DNA from: Pseudomonadales bacterium
GTDB taxonomy: Bacteria > Pseudomonadota > Gammaproteobacteria > Pseudomonadales > Azotimanducaceae
Length of the DNA stretch: 32,812 nt
Direction: 5' to 3'
Assembly: GCA_028280225.1 (NCBI GenBank)
Contig: JANQMF010000162.1
Span: 1-32,812 of the forward strand
The notes under the pieces are model-generated. The model was not told where the DNA came from. It saw only the letters and a list, made by a program, of their open reading frames with translations, and made no database searches. The position numbers and the translations under genes are program-made. Shown here piece after piece: positions 16,212-24,159 of this stretch (positions are counted from its first letter, which is position 1; the number at the start of each line of letters is the position of its first letter).

Positions 16212-17591
16212 TTGTCGGATTTAGCCTGTCCAAATTGTCAGCAAGCTGTTACCACAACCGCTAATGGATACCGGTGCAAGGCCTGCCGGATCAGTTTTCC
16301 CAAACTGGGCAAGGTGCCGTTTATGTGGCCCCAACCCAGTGCCGGCTTATTGGACTGGCGCAACCGCTTTAACTTTGCCCTGGCGGATCTTGACAGCCAG
16401 ATCACTGCTATCCCGCAGCACAGCAGCCCGCTACCCAGTACCCGGCAGCGGCTGACCTGCTTGTCACAGGGACTACAGACACACCAAAACGAGTTACAGG
16501 ACATTCTAGCCCCCCTGCGTGTTGGCGAAACCCTGGCCAGGGAAACTCACCTGGCCCTGGCCACCCGGCTACCGAGCCACCATGGCATTTTGTCTTACAC
16601 CACACACATATTTCGAGATTGGAGCTGGGGTGAGGAGGAAAATCAACTGGTTGCCGGTCATCTGGTGGATGTGCTCAAGCCCAACCTGGGTGAGCGCGTG
16701 CGCATGCTTGTTTTAGGTGCCGGCGCCGGACGCCTGGCTTATGATCTTCACCACAAGCTGCCCGGCAATATCGACACCGTTGCCCTGGACAGCAATCCGT
16801 TTCTGTGTCTGGTCGGCCAGACCTTGATCAGCGGCGGCTCCTTATCACTTACGGAATTTCCCCATGCCCCCATAGATGCTGAAGATGTCGCCATCAGCCG
16901 GATCTTAACTGCCCCCCCGGGTGACAACACCGCGCCCATAACGTACATCTGCGCGGATGCCACCCGGCCACCCTTTGCACCCGGCAGCTTTGATGTGGTG
17001 GTCACACCCTGGCTGATTGATGTGATCGACATGGGCTTAAGCCCCTTTGTGCTAAAGGTGGGTGAACTCCTGGCGGAAGGTGGCCTGTGGCTCAATCACG
17101 GCTCCGTTGCTTTTCGCGGCACAAACCCGCTCAACCGCATCACCGCCAACGAAATAGCGGAGCTGAGTGAACAGGCCGGATTTGAGATCTGTCATCAGGA
17201 CAATACGCAATTCCCCTACCTTCAGTCCCCGGCCAGCCGTAACCATCGCCGGGAAAATGTGTATACCCAGTTGGCGAAAAAAAGTGCCGAGTCACACATA
17301 CGCAACAAAGGCACCAGGCGCACCCATCAGCACTTGCCGGATTGGATTGTCCATGCCAATGTGCCGGTGCCAGTGAGCCCGGAGTTTCAGACCCAGATCA
17401 CCACGGTGCGTATACATGCATTTATCATGGGGTTGATCGACGGCAAACGGGACATTAATGCCATGGCAAAGGTCCTGGAAGAACAGCGTTTAATGCCGGC
17501 CAACCAGGCCACTCAAGCCATTCGCGGATTTTTGCAGAAAATGTATGAAGAGGCCGTGACCGCAAGCGGTCACAGCCAGTCATCCCCTTAG
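16212..17591 (+). CDS. Zinc-ribbon SAM-dependent methyltransferase, CARNMT1/N2227-like, with PqqD-like tail
   Basis: The 459-residue product has three parts. Residues 1-30 form a zinc ribbon (CPNC at 6-9, CKAC at 22-25). Residues about 125-340 are a Rossmann methyltransferase, with FRDWSWGEEE before SAM motif I LVLGAGAGRL (166-175), acidic D193 after strand 2, and DVVVTPW (261-267). This layout resembles carnosine N-methyltransferase-like (N2227) proteins. Residues about 405-450 (GLIDGKRDINAMAKVLEE) look like a PqqD-type winged-helix tail. The TTG start at 16212 is supported by AAGGA 7 nt upstream and by the zinc ribbon starting at once. The substrate is unknown; cotranscription with the cytochrome/DUF1501 genes 90 bp upstream is possible. 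Its stop overlaps that of lpxC. Confidence 0.65.
   Translation: MSDLACPNCQQAVTTTANGYRCKACRISFPKLGKVPFMWPQPSAGLLDWRNRFNFALADLDSQITAIPQHSSPLPSTRQRLTCLSQGLQTHQNELQDILAPLRVGETLARETHLALATRLPSHHGILSYTTHIFRDWSWGEEENQLVAGHLVDVLKPNLGERVRMLVLGAGAGRLAYDLHHKLPGNIDTVALDSNPFLCLVGQTLISGGSLSLTEFPHAPIDAEDVAISRILTAPPGDNTAPITYICADATRPPFAPGSFDVVVTPWLIDVIDMGLSPFVLKVGELLAEGGLWLNHGSVAFRGTNPLNRITANEIAELSEQAGFEICHQDNTQFPYLQSPASRNHRRENVYTQLAKKSAESHIRNKGTRRTHQHLPDWIVHANVPVPVSPEFQTQITTVRIHAFIMGLIDGKRDINAMAKVLEEQRLMPANQATQAIRGFLQKMYEEAVTASGHSQSSP
17556..17573. terminator. Inverted repeat at the convergent methyltransferase/lpxC ends
   Basis: GTGACCGC-aa-GCGGTCAC is a perfect 8-bp inverted repeat inside the last codons of the methyltransferase gene and just past the lpxC stop. 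It could act as a two-way terminator, although neither side has a clear T-tract. Confidence 0.35.
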
Positions 17592-18523
17592 ATGACCGAA
17601 ACCGCCGCGGGCTGCAAAATCGGCTCGCGAATTGCATCCTCGTGGGCAGCGGAACTGGGCACTTCGAACGTTGCTAATTCCCACGCATCTTCGCAGCGCA
17701 GCAACGCCCGGGCTAATTTGTTGTTGAGTGCGTGGCCCGACTTGTGACCGTGGAAGGCACCCAATATGGGCCGGCCCAGCAGGTACAGATCACCAATCAC
17801 GTCCAGGAGTTTGTGCATGACAAACTCATCATCGTAACGTAAGCCACCTTCGTTAACCACGTTGTAGTCGTCGATGCCCACCGCATTTTCCAGGCTGGAG
17901 CCCAAACACTTGTTAATCGCCTGGGCTTGTTCCAATTCTTTTACGAGGCCAAAGGAACGGGCACGGCTGACTTGTTCAACGTAGGACACCGTGGAAAAGT
18001 CCAATTCAGCGTACTTGGGGTAGCGATTGTAAACCGGATGATCCGCTTCGAACGTATAACCCGCTTTAAAGCCGGCAAAAGGTTTCAGAGTGGCTTGAGC
18101 ATCACCCTGGGTCACGGTTATGGGGCGTTTAATGCGGATAAATTCTTTGGCGGCATTTTGTTCAACAATGCCAACGGTGTTGATCAGGTAAACGAAGGGC
18201 GATGCGCTGCCGTCCATAATCGGCACTTCCTGGGCAGACAGCTCAACCACCAGGTTATCGATACCCAGCCCCCAAAGCGCAGACATCAGATGCTCAACCG
18301 TAGACACCTGTACATCCGCCTGACCCAGGCTGGTAGACAAGGTGGTATCCGATACGTTATCCGCCTGGGCCGCAACCGGCTTAGCCCCCTTAACATCAGT
18401 TCGAACAAATACAATTCCAGTATTTTCCCCGGCAGGGCGCAATGTCATGCGGACTTTTTCACCAGAATGCACACCAATCCCAATGGCGTGTACGGCTTTT
18501 CTAATGGTTCTTTGCTTCAGCAT
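17588..18523 (-). CDS. lpxC: UDP-3-O-acyl-N-acetylglucosamine deacetylase (lipid A synthesis)
   Basis: LpxC carries out the committed step of lipid A synthesis in the cytoplasm, removing acetate from UDP-3-O-acyl-GlcNAc by a Zn2+ mechanism. The protein has 311 residues, normal length. Zinc ligands H78 (TVEHL), H237 and D241 (HKLLDVIGD) are present, as are the catalytic E77 and H264 (HKSGH). The N-terminus (VHAIGIGVHSGEKV) fits the family. The ATG is at 18521-18523. In many gammaproteobacteria lpxC follows ftsZ; here it stands alone, with an IsdG-like gene upstream and the methyltransferase converging on it. The two stop codons share bases (17588-17591). Confidence 0.97.
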   Translation of the reverse strand: MLKQRTIRKAVHAIGIGVHSGEKVRMTLRPAGENTGIVFVRTDVKGAKPVAAQADNVSDTTLSTSLGQADVQVSTVEHLMSALWGLGIDNLVVELSAQEVPIMDGSASPFVYLINTVGIVEQNAAKEFIRIKRPITVTQGDAQATLKPFAGFKAGYTFEADHPVYNRYPKYAELDFSTVSYVEQVSRARSFGLVKELEQAQAINKCLGSSLENAVGIDDYNVVNEGGLRYDDEFVMHKLLDVIGDLYLLGRPILGAFHGHKSGHALNNKLARALLRCEDAWELATFEVPSSAAHEDAIREPILQPAAVSVI

Positions 18524-18822
18524 ATACGGGCTCGCTTACTTCACTGGGTGCCTTAACACCACTTAGATAATCGCTTAAGTTCTTTTTCTGACCTGAATTA
18601 TGGGCTTGAAATACTAAGCGCTTATCTATCAATAACTTGGAGCGCAACTATACAAACATTTAAAGCAAAAATGAAGGAAAAATGGAGGGAAAAATGGAGA
18701 AAAGTGAAACAGATTGTTTCAATATTGTTAGACGCAGAAATTCTTTAAAATCAAATAGTTAGCCTTAATACCGGACAGAAGAGCCGCCATTCCATGGCAA
18801 AATCTGCAATTAAACTGCAGAT
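18524..18822 (-). promoter_or_regulatory. AT-rich leader region of lpxC with short tandem repeats
   Basis: No gene is seen. Reading toward lpxC, the region is AT-rich and holds a possible -10 (TATAGT on the minus strand, near 18645-18650), without a clear -35. Three imperfect 11-12 bp tandem copies of AAAAATGGAGG lie at 18667-18701. A perfect inverted repeat GAAACA-gat-TGTTTC lies at 18706-18720. These may be operators or an mRNA leader. Confidence 0.4.
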
Positions 18823-18824
18823 TT
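18800..18824 (-). terminator. Hairpin terminator of the IsdG-like gene
   Basis: AAATCTGCA and TGCAGATTT form a perfect 9-bp stem around a 7-nt loop, overlapping the TAA stop of the upstream minus-strand gene. On the minus strand it ends in TTTTG, which fits a short intrinsic terminator. Confidence 0.5.
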
Positions 18825-19128
18825 ATTCCACCACCGATTCAAATAATTCCAGATTAGGATGCCCCAGATAGGTGCCCTTGGGTGCACTGGCTTGAGCGTG
18901 GGCCTTGCGAAAGTGCTCCGACTCGGTCCAGGCATCAAAGGCCGCCCGGGATTGCCATACCGAATGGGAGGCATACAGCGTATGATCATCCTCTGTAGCG
19001 CCCTTGAGTAGGGCAAAAGATACAAAACCCGGCACTTCTTTAAGATAGGTGTCCCGCTCCCGCCAGATTTTTTCAAAACCCTCCTCAAAACCAAGGGCAA
19101 TTTTGAACCGATTCATGGCCACAAACAT
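18823..19128 (-). CDS. IsdG/HmoA-like antibiotic biosynthesis monooxygenase (putative haem-degrading)
   Basis: This 101-residue protein is a single ABM ferredoxin-like domain. Counting from the ATG at 19126-19128, Asn6, Trp67 and His77 fall where the catalytic Asn-Trp-His of IsdG/IsdI lies, within the family pattern AAFDAWTESEHFRKAH. This suggests oxidative haem cleavage to release iron, probably in the cytoplasm. The chosen start has AAGG 7 nt upstream; an ATG two codons earlier (19132-19134) is too close to that site. The gene is divergent from dusA. I see no Fur-box-like sequence beside it. Confidence 0.8.
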   Translation of the reverse strand: MFVAMNRFKIALGFEEGFEKIWRERDTYLKEVPGFVSFALLKGATEDDHTLYASHSVWQSRAAFDAWTESEHFRKAHAQASAPKGTYLGHPNLELFESVVE

Positions 19129-19238
19129 AGGCATACCTTATGGTAAATAAACCCCCATGTTACGGTTGCCCCAGCCGTTATCCAAGCCTATCCGCAGGTT
19201 GCGGGTTATTCTTCAAGTGAATGCGCTAATATACGCCG

Positions 19239-20258
19239 GTGAATACCCAAGCAGCACCCAATCCGCGCCTGTGTGTGGCCCCGATGATGGCCTGGACAGA
19301 CCGTCACTGTCGTTATCTGCACCGCTTGTTTGCACCACAAGCTTTGTTGTTTACCGAAATGGTCACCGCCGGTGCCCTGTTGCACGGTCAGCAGTGGCAC
19401 TTGCTGGACCATCACCCGGCGGAATACCCCTTGGCTGTGCAGCTTGGCGGCAGCGATCCAGCCGGCCTGGCTGAATGTGCCGTTGCGGTTGAGGAGCGTG
19501 GGTTTAAGGAAGTAAATTTGAACGTGGGTTGTCCTTCTGATCGTGTGCAACGGGGTACCTTTGGCGCGTGTTTGATGGCTCAACCGGAACGGGTTGCTGA
19601 ATGTGTGGCGGCCATGAGACAAGCCTGCACCCTGCCCGTCACCATCAAATGCAGACTTGGGGTAGATGATGCTGACAGTGACGAGTTACTGGATGAGTTT
19701 ATCCGTATCAACAAAGCCGCCGGCTGCCAGCGGTTTTACGTACATGCCCGCAAAGCCATCCTGAACGGACTGTCCCCGGCGCAAAATCGTTCGATCCCAC
19801 CCCTGCGGCCCGAGCGGGTGGCCAGGGTCAAGGCAAATCACCCGGAATTGCAGATCATCATCAACGGCGGCATTGACCGGCTGGAACTTATTGCGGCCCA
19901 CCTCAAGTGGGCGGATGGTGTCATGATCGGCCGGGCCGCTTATCACAACCCCAACTTTCTGGCTGCTGCCCATGCGGCAATATTTGACTGCCGGGATGAC
20001 TTGGACCTGCGCGGTAAATTGACCCAGTACCGCACCTACATGGTAGCTGAACTTGAGCGGGGTACCCGTTTGCACGCCATGACCCGGCATTTGCTCACTG
20101 CTGTAAACGGCCGCCCCGGCGCCCGGCGCTTCCGCCAGGTGCTGAGTGATGCCACTCGGCTCAAGGCCAACAACATTGCTCTATTTGACGAGGCGGTTGC
20201 CCTGGTTTTTGACCGGGCGGATCAGACAGTGTTCTTTGCCCAACCAAAAACCGCCTGA
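19239..20258 (+). CDS. dusA: tRNA-dihydrouridine(20/20a) synthase
   Basis: DusA reduces uridines 20 and 20a in the D-loop of tRNA using FMN and NADPH. The product has 339 residues, usual length. The N-terminal LCVAPMMAWTDRHCRYLHRL is the FMN-binding start of the family. Catalytic Cys98 lies in NLNVGCPSDRVQ, followed by G-x-FGACLM, which is typical for DusA rather than DusB or DusC. Later GGID and MIGRAAYHNP match the phosphate-binding part. The start is GTG (19239-19241); the ribosome-binding site is poor, so a different nearby start cannot be excluded. The terB-like gene follows after 9 nt. Confidence 0.95.
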   Translation: MNTQAAPNPRLCVAPMMAWTDRHCRYLHRLFAPQALLFTEMVTAGALLHGQQWHLLDHHPAEYPLAVQLGGSDPAGLAECAVAVEERGFKEVNLNVGCPSDRVQRGTFGACLMAQPERVAECVAAMRQACTLPVTIKCRLGVDDADSDELLDEFIRINKAAGCQRFYVHARKAILNGLSPAQNRSIPPLRPERVARVKANHPELQIIINGGIDRLELIAAHLKWADGVMIGRAAYHNPNFLAAAHAAIFDCRDDLDLRGKLTQYRTYMVAELERGTRLHAMTRHLLTAVNGRPGARRFRQVLSDATRLKANNIALFDEAVALVFDRADQTVFFAQPKTA

Positions 20259-20267
20259 GGTTCAGCC

Positions 20268-20702
20268 GTGCTTGACCGACTACTTGATCTATTGCGTGAT
20301 ACCGAAGACGAAACCCAGATCTCAACGGAACTTGCCGCAGCGGCCGTCCTGTTTGAAGTGGTTTGGGCTGATCATGACGTTGACCCTGCTGAGATACAGG
20401 CCGTTGCCGCCGCATTGCGGGAACAATTTGCCCTGAGTGCAAATCAGGTTGACGACATTCTGCACCAAACCCAGGCCAATCATGAGCAAAGTGTTGGGGT
20501 GTTCGGGTTTACCCGGGTGCTCAACGAACAACTGGACCAACAGGAAAAGGCGGAGATTATTGGTGCCATGTGGCGTATCGCCTACGCAGACAACACCGTG
20601 GATGCCCTTGAAGAGCATACAATACGTCGCATCGCGGACCTGCTCTATGTCCCGCACAAAACATTTATCGCGGCCAAACATGCCGCCAGGGATGACCGTT
20701 GA
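20268..20702 (+). CDS. TerB family (DjlA/TerB-like helical) protein
   Basis: The 144-residue, acidic, all-helical product matches the TerB fold. Two similar helical halves each carry an acidic helix-start pattern, ADHDVDPAEI (about residue 35) and ADNTVDALEEHTIRRIADLL (about 105-125), as seen in metal-binding TerB domains. The function is not established for such stand-alone forms; tellurite resistance should not be assumed from the name. The start is GTG, with GAGG 7 nt upstream overlapping the dusA stop, so it is very likely translated from the dusA message. Confidence 0.8.
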   Translation: MLDRLLDLLRDTEDETQISTELAAAAVLFEVVWADHDVDPAEIQAVAAALREQFALSANQVDDILHQTQANHEQSVGVFGFTRVLNEQLDQQEKAEIIGAMWRIAYADNTVDALEEHTIRRIADLLYVPHKTFIAAKHAARDDR

Positions 20703-20703
20703 C

Positions 20704-20722
20704 AGGTACTTCGTAAGTACCT
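20704..20722. terminator. Two-way terminator hairpin between convergent genes
   Basis: AGGTACTT-cgt-AAGTACCT is a perfect 8-bp inverted repeat occupying the 19-bp gap between the stops of the TerB-like and STAS genes. Its place between convergent genes suggests termination for both. On the plus strand a T6 tract follows only 12 nt later, so efficiency is uncertain. Confidence 0.55.
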
Positions 20723-21255
20723 TAGCAGGTGCCGTTTTTTGCCATCACGCCGTCGCCGGGCGGTTGACCCTGGCCCTCAGCTTCCAGCGCGGTGACCAGA
20801 TCCCGGAATGTGTCGTGGTTGTGTTGATTCATGGCCATCAAGGTTTTGTGCGCCTCGATGACCTGCTTACGCAAATCGTCCTGGTCCAGATCCGTGGCCA
20901 ATGGCAGTTCAGCCAGATTCTGGGTGGTTTCATAACCGTCATCAACAATGGCAAATATATCGTCAAAACCCATGTTGTGCAGGATACGCAAGATATCCGG
21001 CGCGCTGCAGACCAGGGTCGGCAGCTTACCCCGGCCTTTCTGAACCGCAATTGAAAGTTTGGCCAGCACCCCCAATGAGGTGCTGTCTATGGCAACAGCC
21101 TGAGACAGATCAACCAGCACCGATACCAGGTTTTTGTCTTTCAAAATGGCATCTAAATAATGGTCGAAGGAGCCGGACAGGGTAACCCGCACATCACCCT
21201 CAAAGCGGATCATATAGACGCCGTTATGATCACCTACCAAGATTCGACCGTTCAT
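20722..21255 (-). CDS. HsbA-like STAS domain anti-sigma factor antagonist
   Basis: The 177-residue product has a STAS domain (about 1-110) with the phosphorylation loop D-S-T-S-L-G at 57-62; Ser58 is the likely switch residue. A C-terminal helical extension (about 118-160) includes VIEAHKTLMAMNQHNHDTFRD, as in HsbA of the HptB-HsbR-HsbA pathway. In that family the protein is phosphorylated by a kinase domain and dephosphorylated by a PP2C domain, switching between an anti-sigma factor and a diguanylate cyclase. Here the phosphatase gene lies 109 bp upstream on the same strand. No kinase or anti-sigma gene is visible in the window. The tail ends in an odd flexible stretch with a terminal Cys. 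Confidence 0.82.
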   Translation of the reverse strand: MNGRILVGDHNGVYMIRFEGDVRVTLSGSFDHYLDAILKDKNLVSVLVDLSQAVAIDSTSLGVLAKLSIAVQKGRGKLPTLVCSAPDILRILHNMGFDDIFAIVDDGYETTQNLAELPLATDLDQDDLRKQVIEAHKTLMAMNQHNHDTFRDLVTALEAEGQGQPPGDGVMAKNGTC

Positions 21256-21364
21256 AAGTTCAACCTGTCACCGTCATATCACTTTCTAACACATGTGCAT
21301 CTGCGCACGCTGTTATGAATTTGTAGCTCATTTGCACCATCCCCGGCCAGAAGCCGGCAGACTG

Positions 21365-22462
21365 CTAATGTTCATGGGTTACCAACAAACAACTGACATC
21401 GTCTGCCCCCAGTTTTGCGGTATCCAGGCACGACCACAGGTCGGCCAGGGTTTCCCGCTCCAGCATGGATGTTGAAAGCCGCTTTTCCTTATCTACCAGT
21501 GTAGTCCCGGTCAGCAAATCCAGCACCCCATCGGAAAAAACCACCAGACGGCTGCCTTCGGGAAAGGCAACAGACTCCGAGGCATAACTGAGTTTCGGAA
21601 AAAGCCCCAGGGGCTTGCCCTTCTGCTCCAGACTGATGAGATGGTCATCATCAATCAGGGCAGCCGGCGGAAAGTGCGCCGCGTTGGCGTAATGCAGACA
21701 ATCCTGCTGTGTATCAACAACGGCAAAGAACATTGCCACATGCTTGTCGATCTGCTGGTCGATCAACTCGTTGTTGATCCAGGCAAGTACCTCACCCGGC
21801 TGTTGCAACATCGTGGGCCGGTACTCCCTGCGCAGGCGCCGGGAGAAATTTTTCAGCAATACAGTGACAAAGGCTGACGAAGCCCCATGCCCGGAAACAT
21901 CAGCCACGTAACAAGCAAAGTAACGATCGGTGATTTGAAAATAGTCCACAAAGTCACCGCTGAGAATAAGTGAAGGTTCCACCTTGTGCTGCAGACGATA
22001 GTGACCAATACCCATGGGATTAGGGGGTAACATACCCATCTGAATATACTGGCCGGCGCGCTGATCGCGCTCCAGTTCTACCCGCACATCCCGCAGTTCC
22101 CGGCTGACCTCATTCAGCCAGTGCTGCATACGGTCAATACGTCCCTGGGCTTTGCGTTTCAGCTCTTCAGCAGCCAGGGGCAGAGGCCAGATATCCTGGG
22201 CACCCTGATCCAGGTATTCCAACATGGACGTTGTATCCAACGATGTCCGACAAGCCTGGACACAGGCCACCCCGGCGGGAACCGTAAGCTGGGGCAAAAA
22301 GCTGTCTTCACAGCAGACCAACAGTTCAATATGTCCTTGGGCGCACAGGCTGGACGCTGAGCCGGGCTCAGTGCAAACCAATGTATCAAAACCTAGATCA
22401 GTCAATTGTTGGGCGAAGGATTGCGCCTCAGCAATATCCGGGTCTAGCACTAACAGGCTCAT
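21365..22462 (-). CDS. SpoIIE-type PP2C phosphatase with degenerate receiver domain
   Basis: The 365-residue product has an N-terminal receiver-like domain (1-112), a coiled linker (about 113-138) and a PP2C/SpoIIE phosphatase (about 140-365). The phosphatase keeps its metal-binding acids: D170 (LSGDFVDYF), D188 (VADVSGHG), and the later VVFSDGVLDL and DDVSCLLV. The receiver looks non-phosphorylatable: the Asp expected after IELLV is Cys50 or Cys51, and the usual KP is LP (95-96). It probably dephosphorylates the STAS protein encoded next. Compared with HsbR it lacks a C-terminal HATPase kinase domain, so the opposing kinase must be elsewhere. It starts 130 nt after the mlaA stop. Confidence 0.85.
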   Translation of the reverse strand: MSLLVLDPDIAEAQSFAQQLTDLGFDTLVCTEPGSASSLCAQGHIELLVCCEDSFLPQLTVPAGVACVQACRTSLDTTSMLEYLDQGAQDIWPLPLAAEELKRKAQGRIDRMQHWLNEVSRELRDVRVELERDQRAGQYIQMGMLPPNPMGIGHYRLQHKVEPSLILSGDFVDYFQITDRYFACYVADVSGHGASSAFVTVLLKNFSRRLRREYRPTMLQQPGEVLAWINNELIDQQIDKHVAMFFAVVDTQQDCLHYANAAHFPPAALIDDDHLISLEQKGKPLGLFPKLSYASESVAFPEGSRLVVFSDGVLDLLTGTTLVDKEKRLSTSMLERETLADLWSCLDTAKLGADDVSCLLVTHEH

Positions 22463-22592
22463 TAAAACTAGTGCTCAAATCCCAGTGGGTTCGGGGACGG
22501 CACCCTACTCCTGTCGGTTCACGGTTACAAGCAGTAAATTACGCGCCCGTCGACAATTTTTTTCGCGAGGCGTCCGCTGGCTCAGCAGGCTG

Positions 22593-23348
22593 CTAATACT
22601 CATCATCAGCGTAATCATCTTCTTCGTCATCAAAGCCGTCTGTGGCAAATGGGTCATCCTCAATCGTGCCATCGTTAATCAGAAATACCCGCCGCTGCAG
22701 GTAAGCGTCCCGCAAAAACAGGTACTCATCACCCACCACCAGTGCCTCTGCGCTCAGCAGATCCGCGCGCAAATCTATGACCGAAAGCGCGGCAAGGGGA
22801 TAACGCTCCTGGGGGCGGCTGAGATAGCCAATCGGGTTAGTGAAGGCGTTAAATACCTGGCCGGTACCATCCCGCACCGACGAACTCCCTAAAAAGGGCA
22901 GCACCAGGTAATTTCCTGAACCAATCCCCCACACAGCAAACGTTTGGCCAAAGTCTTCCTGATGCGCCGGTAAACCTGATCCGGTAGCCACGTCAAACAG
23001 CCCCCCCAAACCAATAGTGCTGTTTATCAGAAACCGCCCGGTATCGGATAACGCCAGTTTGCCCTTACCTTGAAGCAATTGATTCAGCGCAACGGCCGGT
23101 GTACCCAGGTTATCAAAAAAATTACCAACCCCACGGCGTACAAAACCCGGGACCACGTTCACGTAGCCTTCGGCAACGGGTTTTACAACGTATCGGTCAG
23201 CCGCATCATTAAATTTGAAGATGCCGCGGTTCAGCCCTTCCCAGGGGTCGCGTACCTGATCTTCAGCAACCGCAAGGACACTGCTGCCCAACAGTAGGGC
23301 AAACATAAAGAGATTGAGAGGGGTGTTCTTCTTGTATGGGTTGGACAT
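22593..23348 (-). CDS. mlaA: MlaA/VacJ family outer-membrane lipid asymmetry protein
   Basis: MlaA forms a ring in the inner leaflet of the outer membrane and removes misplaced phospholipids, passing them to MlaC. The product has 251 residues from the ATG at 23346-23348, preceded by GGAAA about 8 nt upstream; a frame back to 23390 adds 14 residues without support. The signal peptide ends SSVLAVA. The family start DPWEGLNRGIFKFND (about 33-47) and RFLINSTIGLGGLFDVA are clear. There is no lipobox Cys, unlike the E. coli lipoprotein, so cleavage by signal peptidase I is likely. The C-terminal tail is very acidic. It begins only 43 nt after the hvfC-like stop and may be cotranscribed. Confidence 0.9.
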   Translation of the reverse strand: MSNPYKKNTPLNLFMFALLLGSSVLAVAEDQVRDPWEGLNRGIFKFNDAADRYVVKPVAEGYVNVVPGFVRRGVGNFFDNLGTPAVALNQLLQGKGKLALSDTGRFLINSTIGLGGLFDVATGSGLPAHQEDFGQTFAVWGIGSGNYLVLPFLGSSSVRDGTGQVFNAFTNPIGYLSRPQERYPLAALSVIDLRADLLSAEALVVGDEYLFLRDAYLQRRVFLINDGTIEDDPFATDGFDDEEDDYADDEY

Positions 23349-23391
23349 TGATAATTTCCAGTTCAGCAGCCGGCACAAGTGCTGCAACATG

Positions 23392-24159
23392 TTAACGGGT
23401 GCCGCGTATTATGCCTTGAGAATGCAGGTGTGTAAGGGTCTGCATCCCCTGATCCTGCACTTGTTGTAAACTGATCTTGCGCCCACCCTGCTCCAGTTCC
23501 TGGTGGATTTGTGTTATGGCCGCAGCACCCGGCAGCTCAGCCACCAGTTCCAGCAGCCGATGGGTCACCGGATTAGACTCTATAAATCTGACTACATCCT
23601 TATCGTTGCGGTAAACGATCAAAAAGGTGGGCTGCCCGCCGGGTTCCCCGGGCTGGTGCTCCACCCCAATAAGATGCACCGGATAACTATAGGTCAGCGT
23701 CCGCGTATAGGGGTTAAGTAAAATTTCGCGATGCCAATTCACCTGTTGACCTGGCTGCTCTTCTTCACGGTCCGCTGCCACATCCAGGCTCAGTTCAACC
23801 CACTCGTAGTGGCACAGCTCCAACAAAAACCCAGGCAGATCATGTAGTCCACGCTCATGCAAGAAAGTTAGAAATTCTTCGGAAATTTGCAGAAAGTACG
23901 GGGATTGACTGCCGTGCAGATGGATGAACTCGCGCACCAGAGTCAACCAGCGGTGTTCCCCAACGATCTCCTTGGCTATGGGAAAGGCGCTTGCCACAAA
24001 GTTTTGAATATTGTTGAAGAACAAGTCCAGGTAAATCTGCATGCGTCGAGGTTCAATATCCCCGGGCCGCTCATGCACCTTGGGGTTGCGTATGTGATCC
24101 GCAAACTGAAGCTGAACAGAACGGAAAAAAGGCAGGTTTGCGCCAAGGGGCTGCATCAC
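23392..24159 (-). CDS. DUF2063 family partner protein of an MNIO enzyme (HvfC-like)
   Basis: The 255-residue product starts with the DUF2063 (PF09836) helical domain: [11 protein letters not shown], then [19 protein letters not shown] at about 38-56 and [14 protein letters not shown]. The C-terminal half (about 150-255) is a mixed domain ending in a winged-helix-like segment. In HvfB/HvfC systems this partner binds the precursor leader and helps the iron enzyme modify it. The ATG overlaps the hvfB-like stop by 4 nt (ATGA), a mark of coupled translation. Old annotation as DNA-binding is not supported by this context. Confidence 0.85.
   Translation of the reverse strand: MMQPLGANLPFFRSVQLQFADHIRNPKVHERPGDIEPRRMQIYLDLFFNNIQNFVASAFPIAKEIVGEHRWLTLVREFIHLHGSQSPYFLQISEEFLTFLHERGLHDLPGFLLELCHYEWVELSLDVAADREEEQPGQQVNWHREILLNPYTRTLTYSYPVHLIGVEHQPGEPGGQPTFLIVYRNDKDVVRFIESNPVTHRLLELVAELPGAAAITQIHQELEQGGRKISLQQVQDQGMQTLTHLHSQGIIRGTR

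Noticed and set aside
20268-20702. Calling the TerB-like gene a tellurite resistance determinant
   Set aside because: There is no terZABCDE neighbourhood; it is a single gene behind dusA, and the fold alone does not show resistance.
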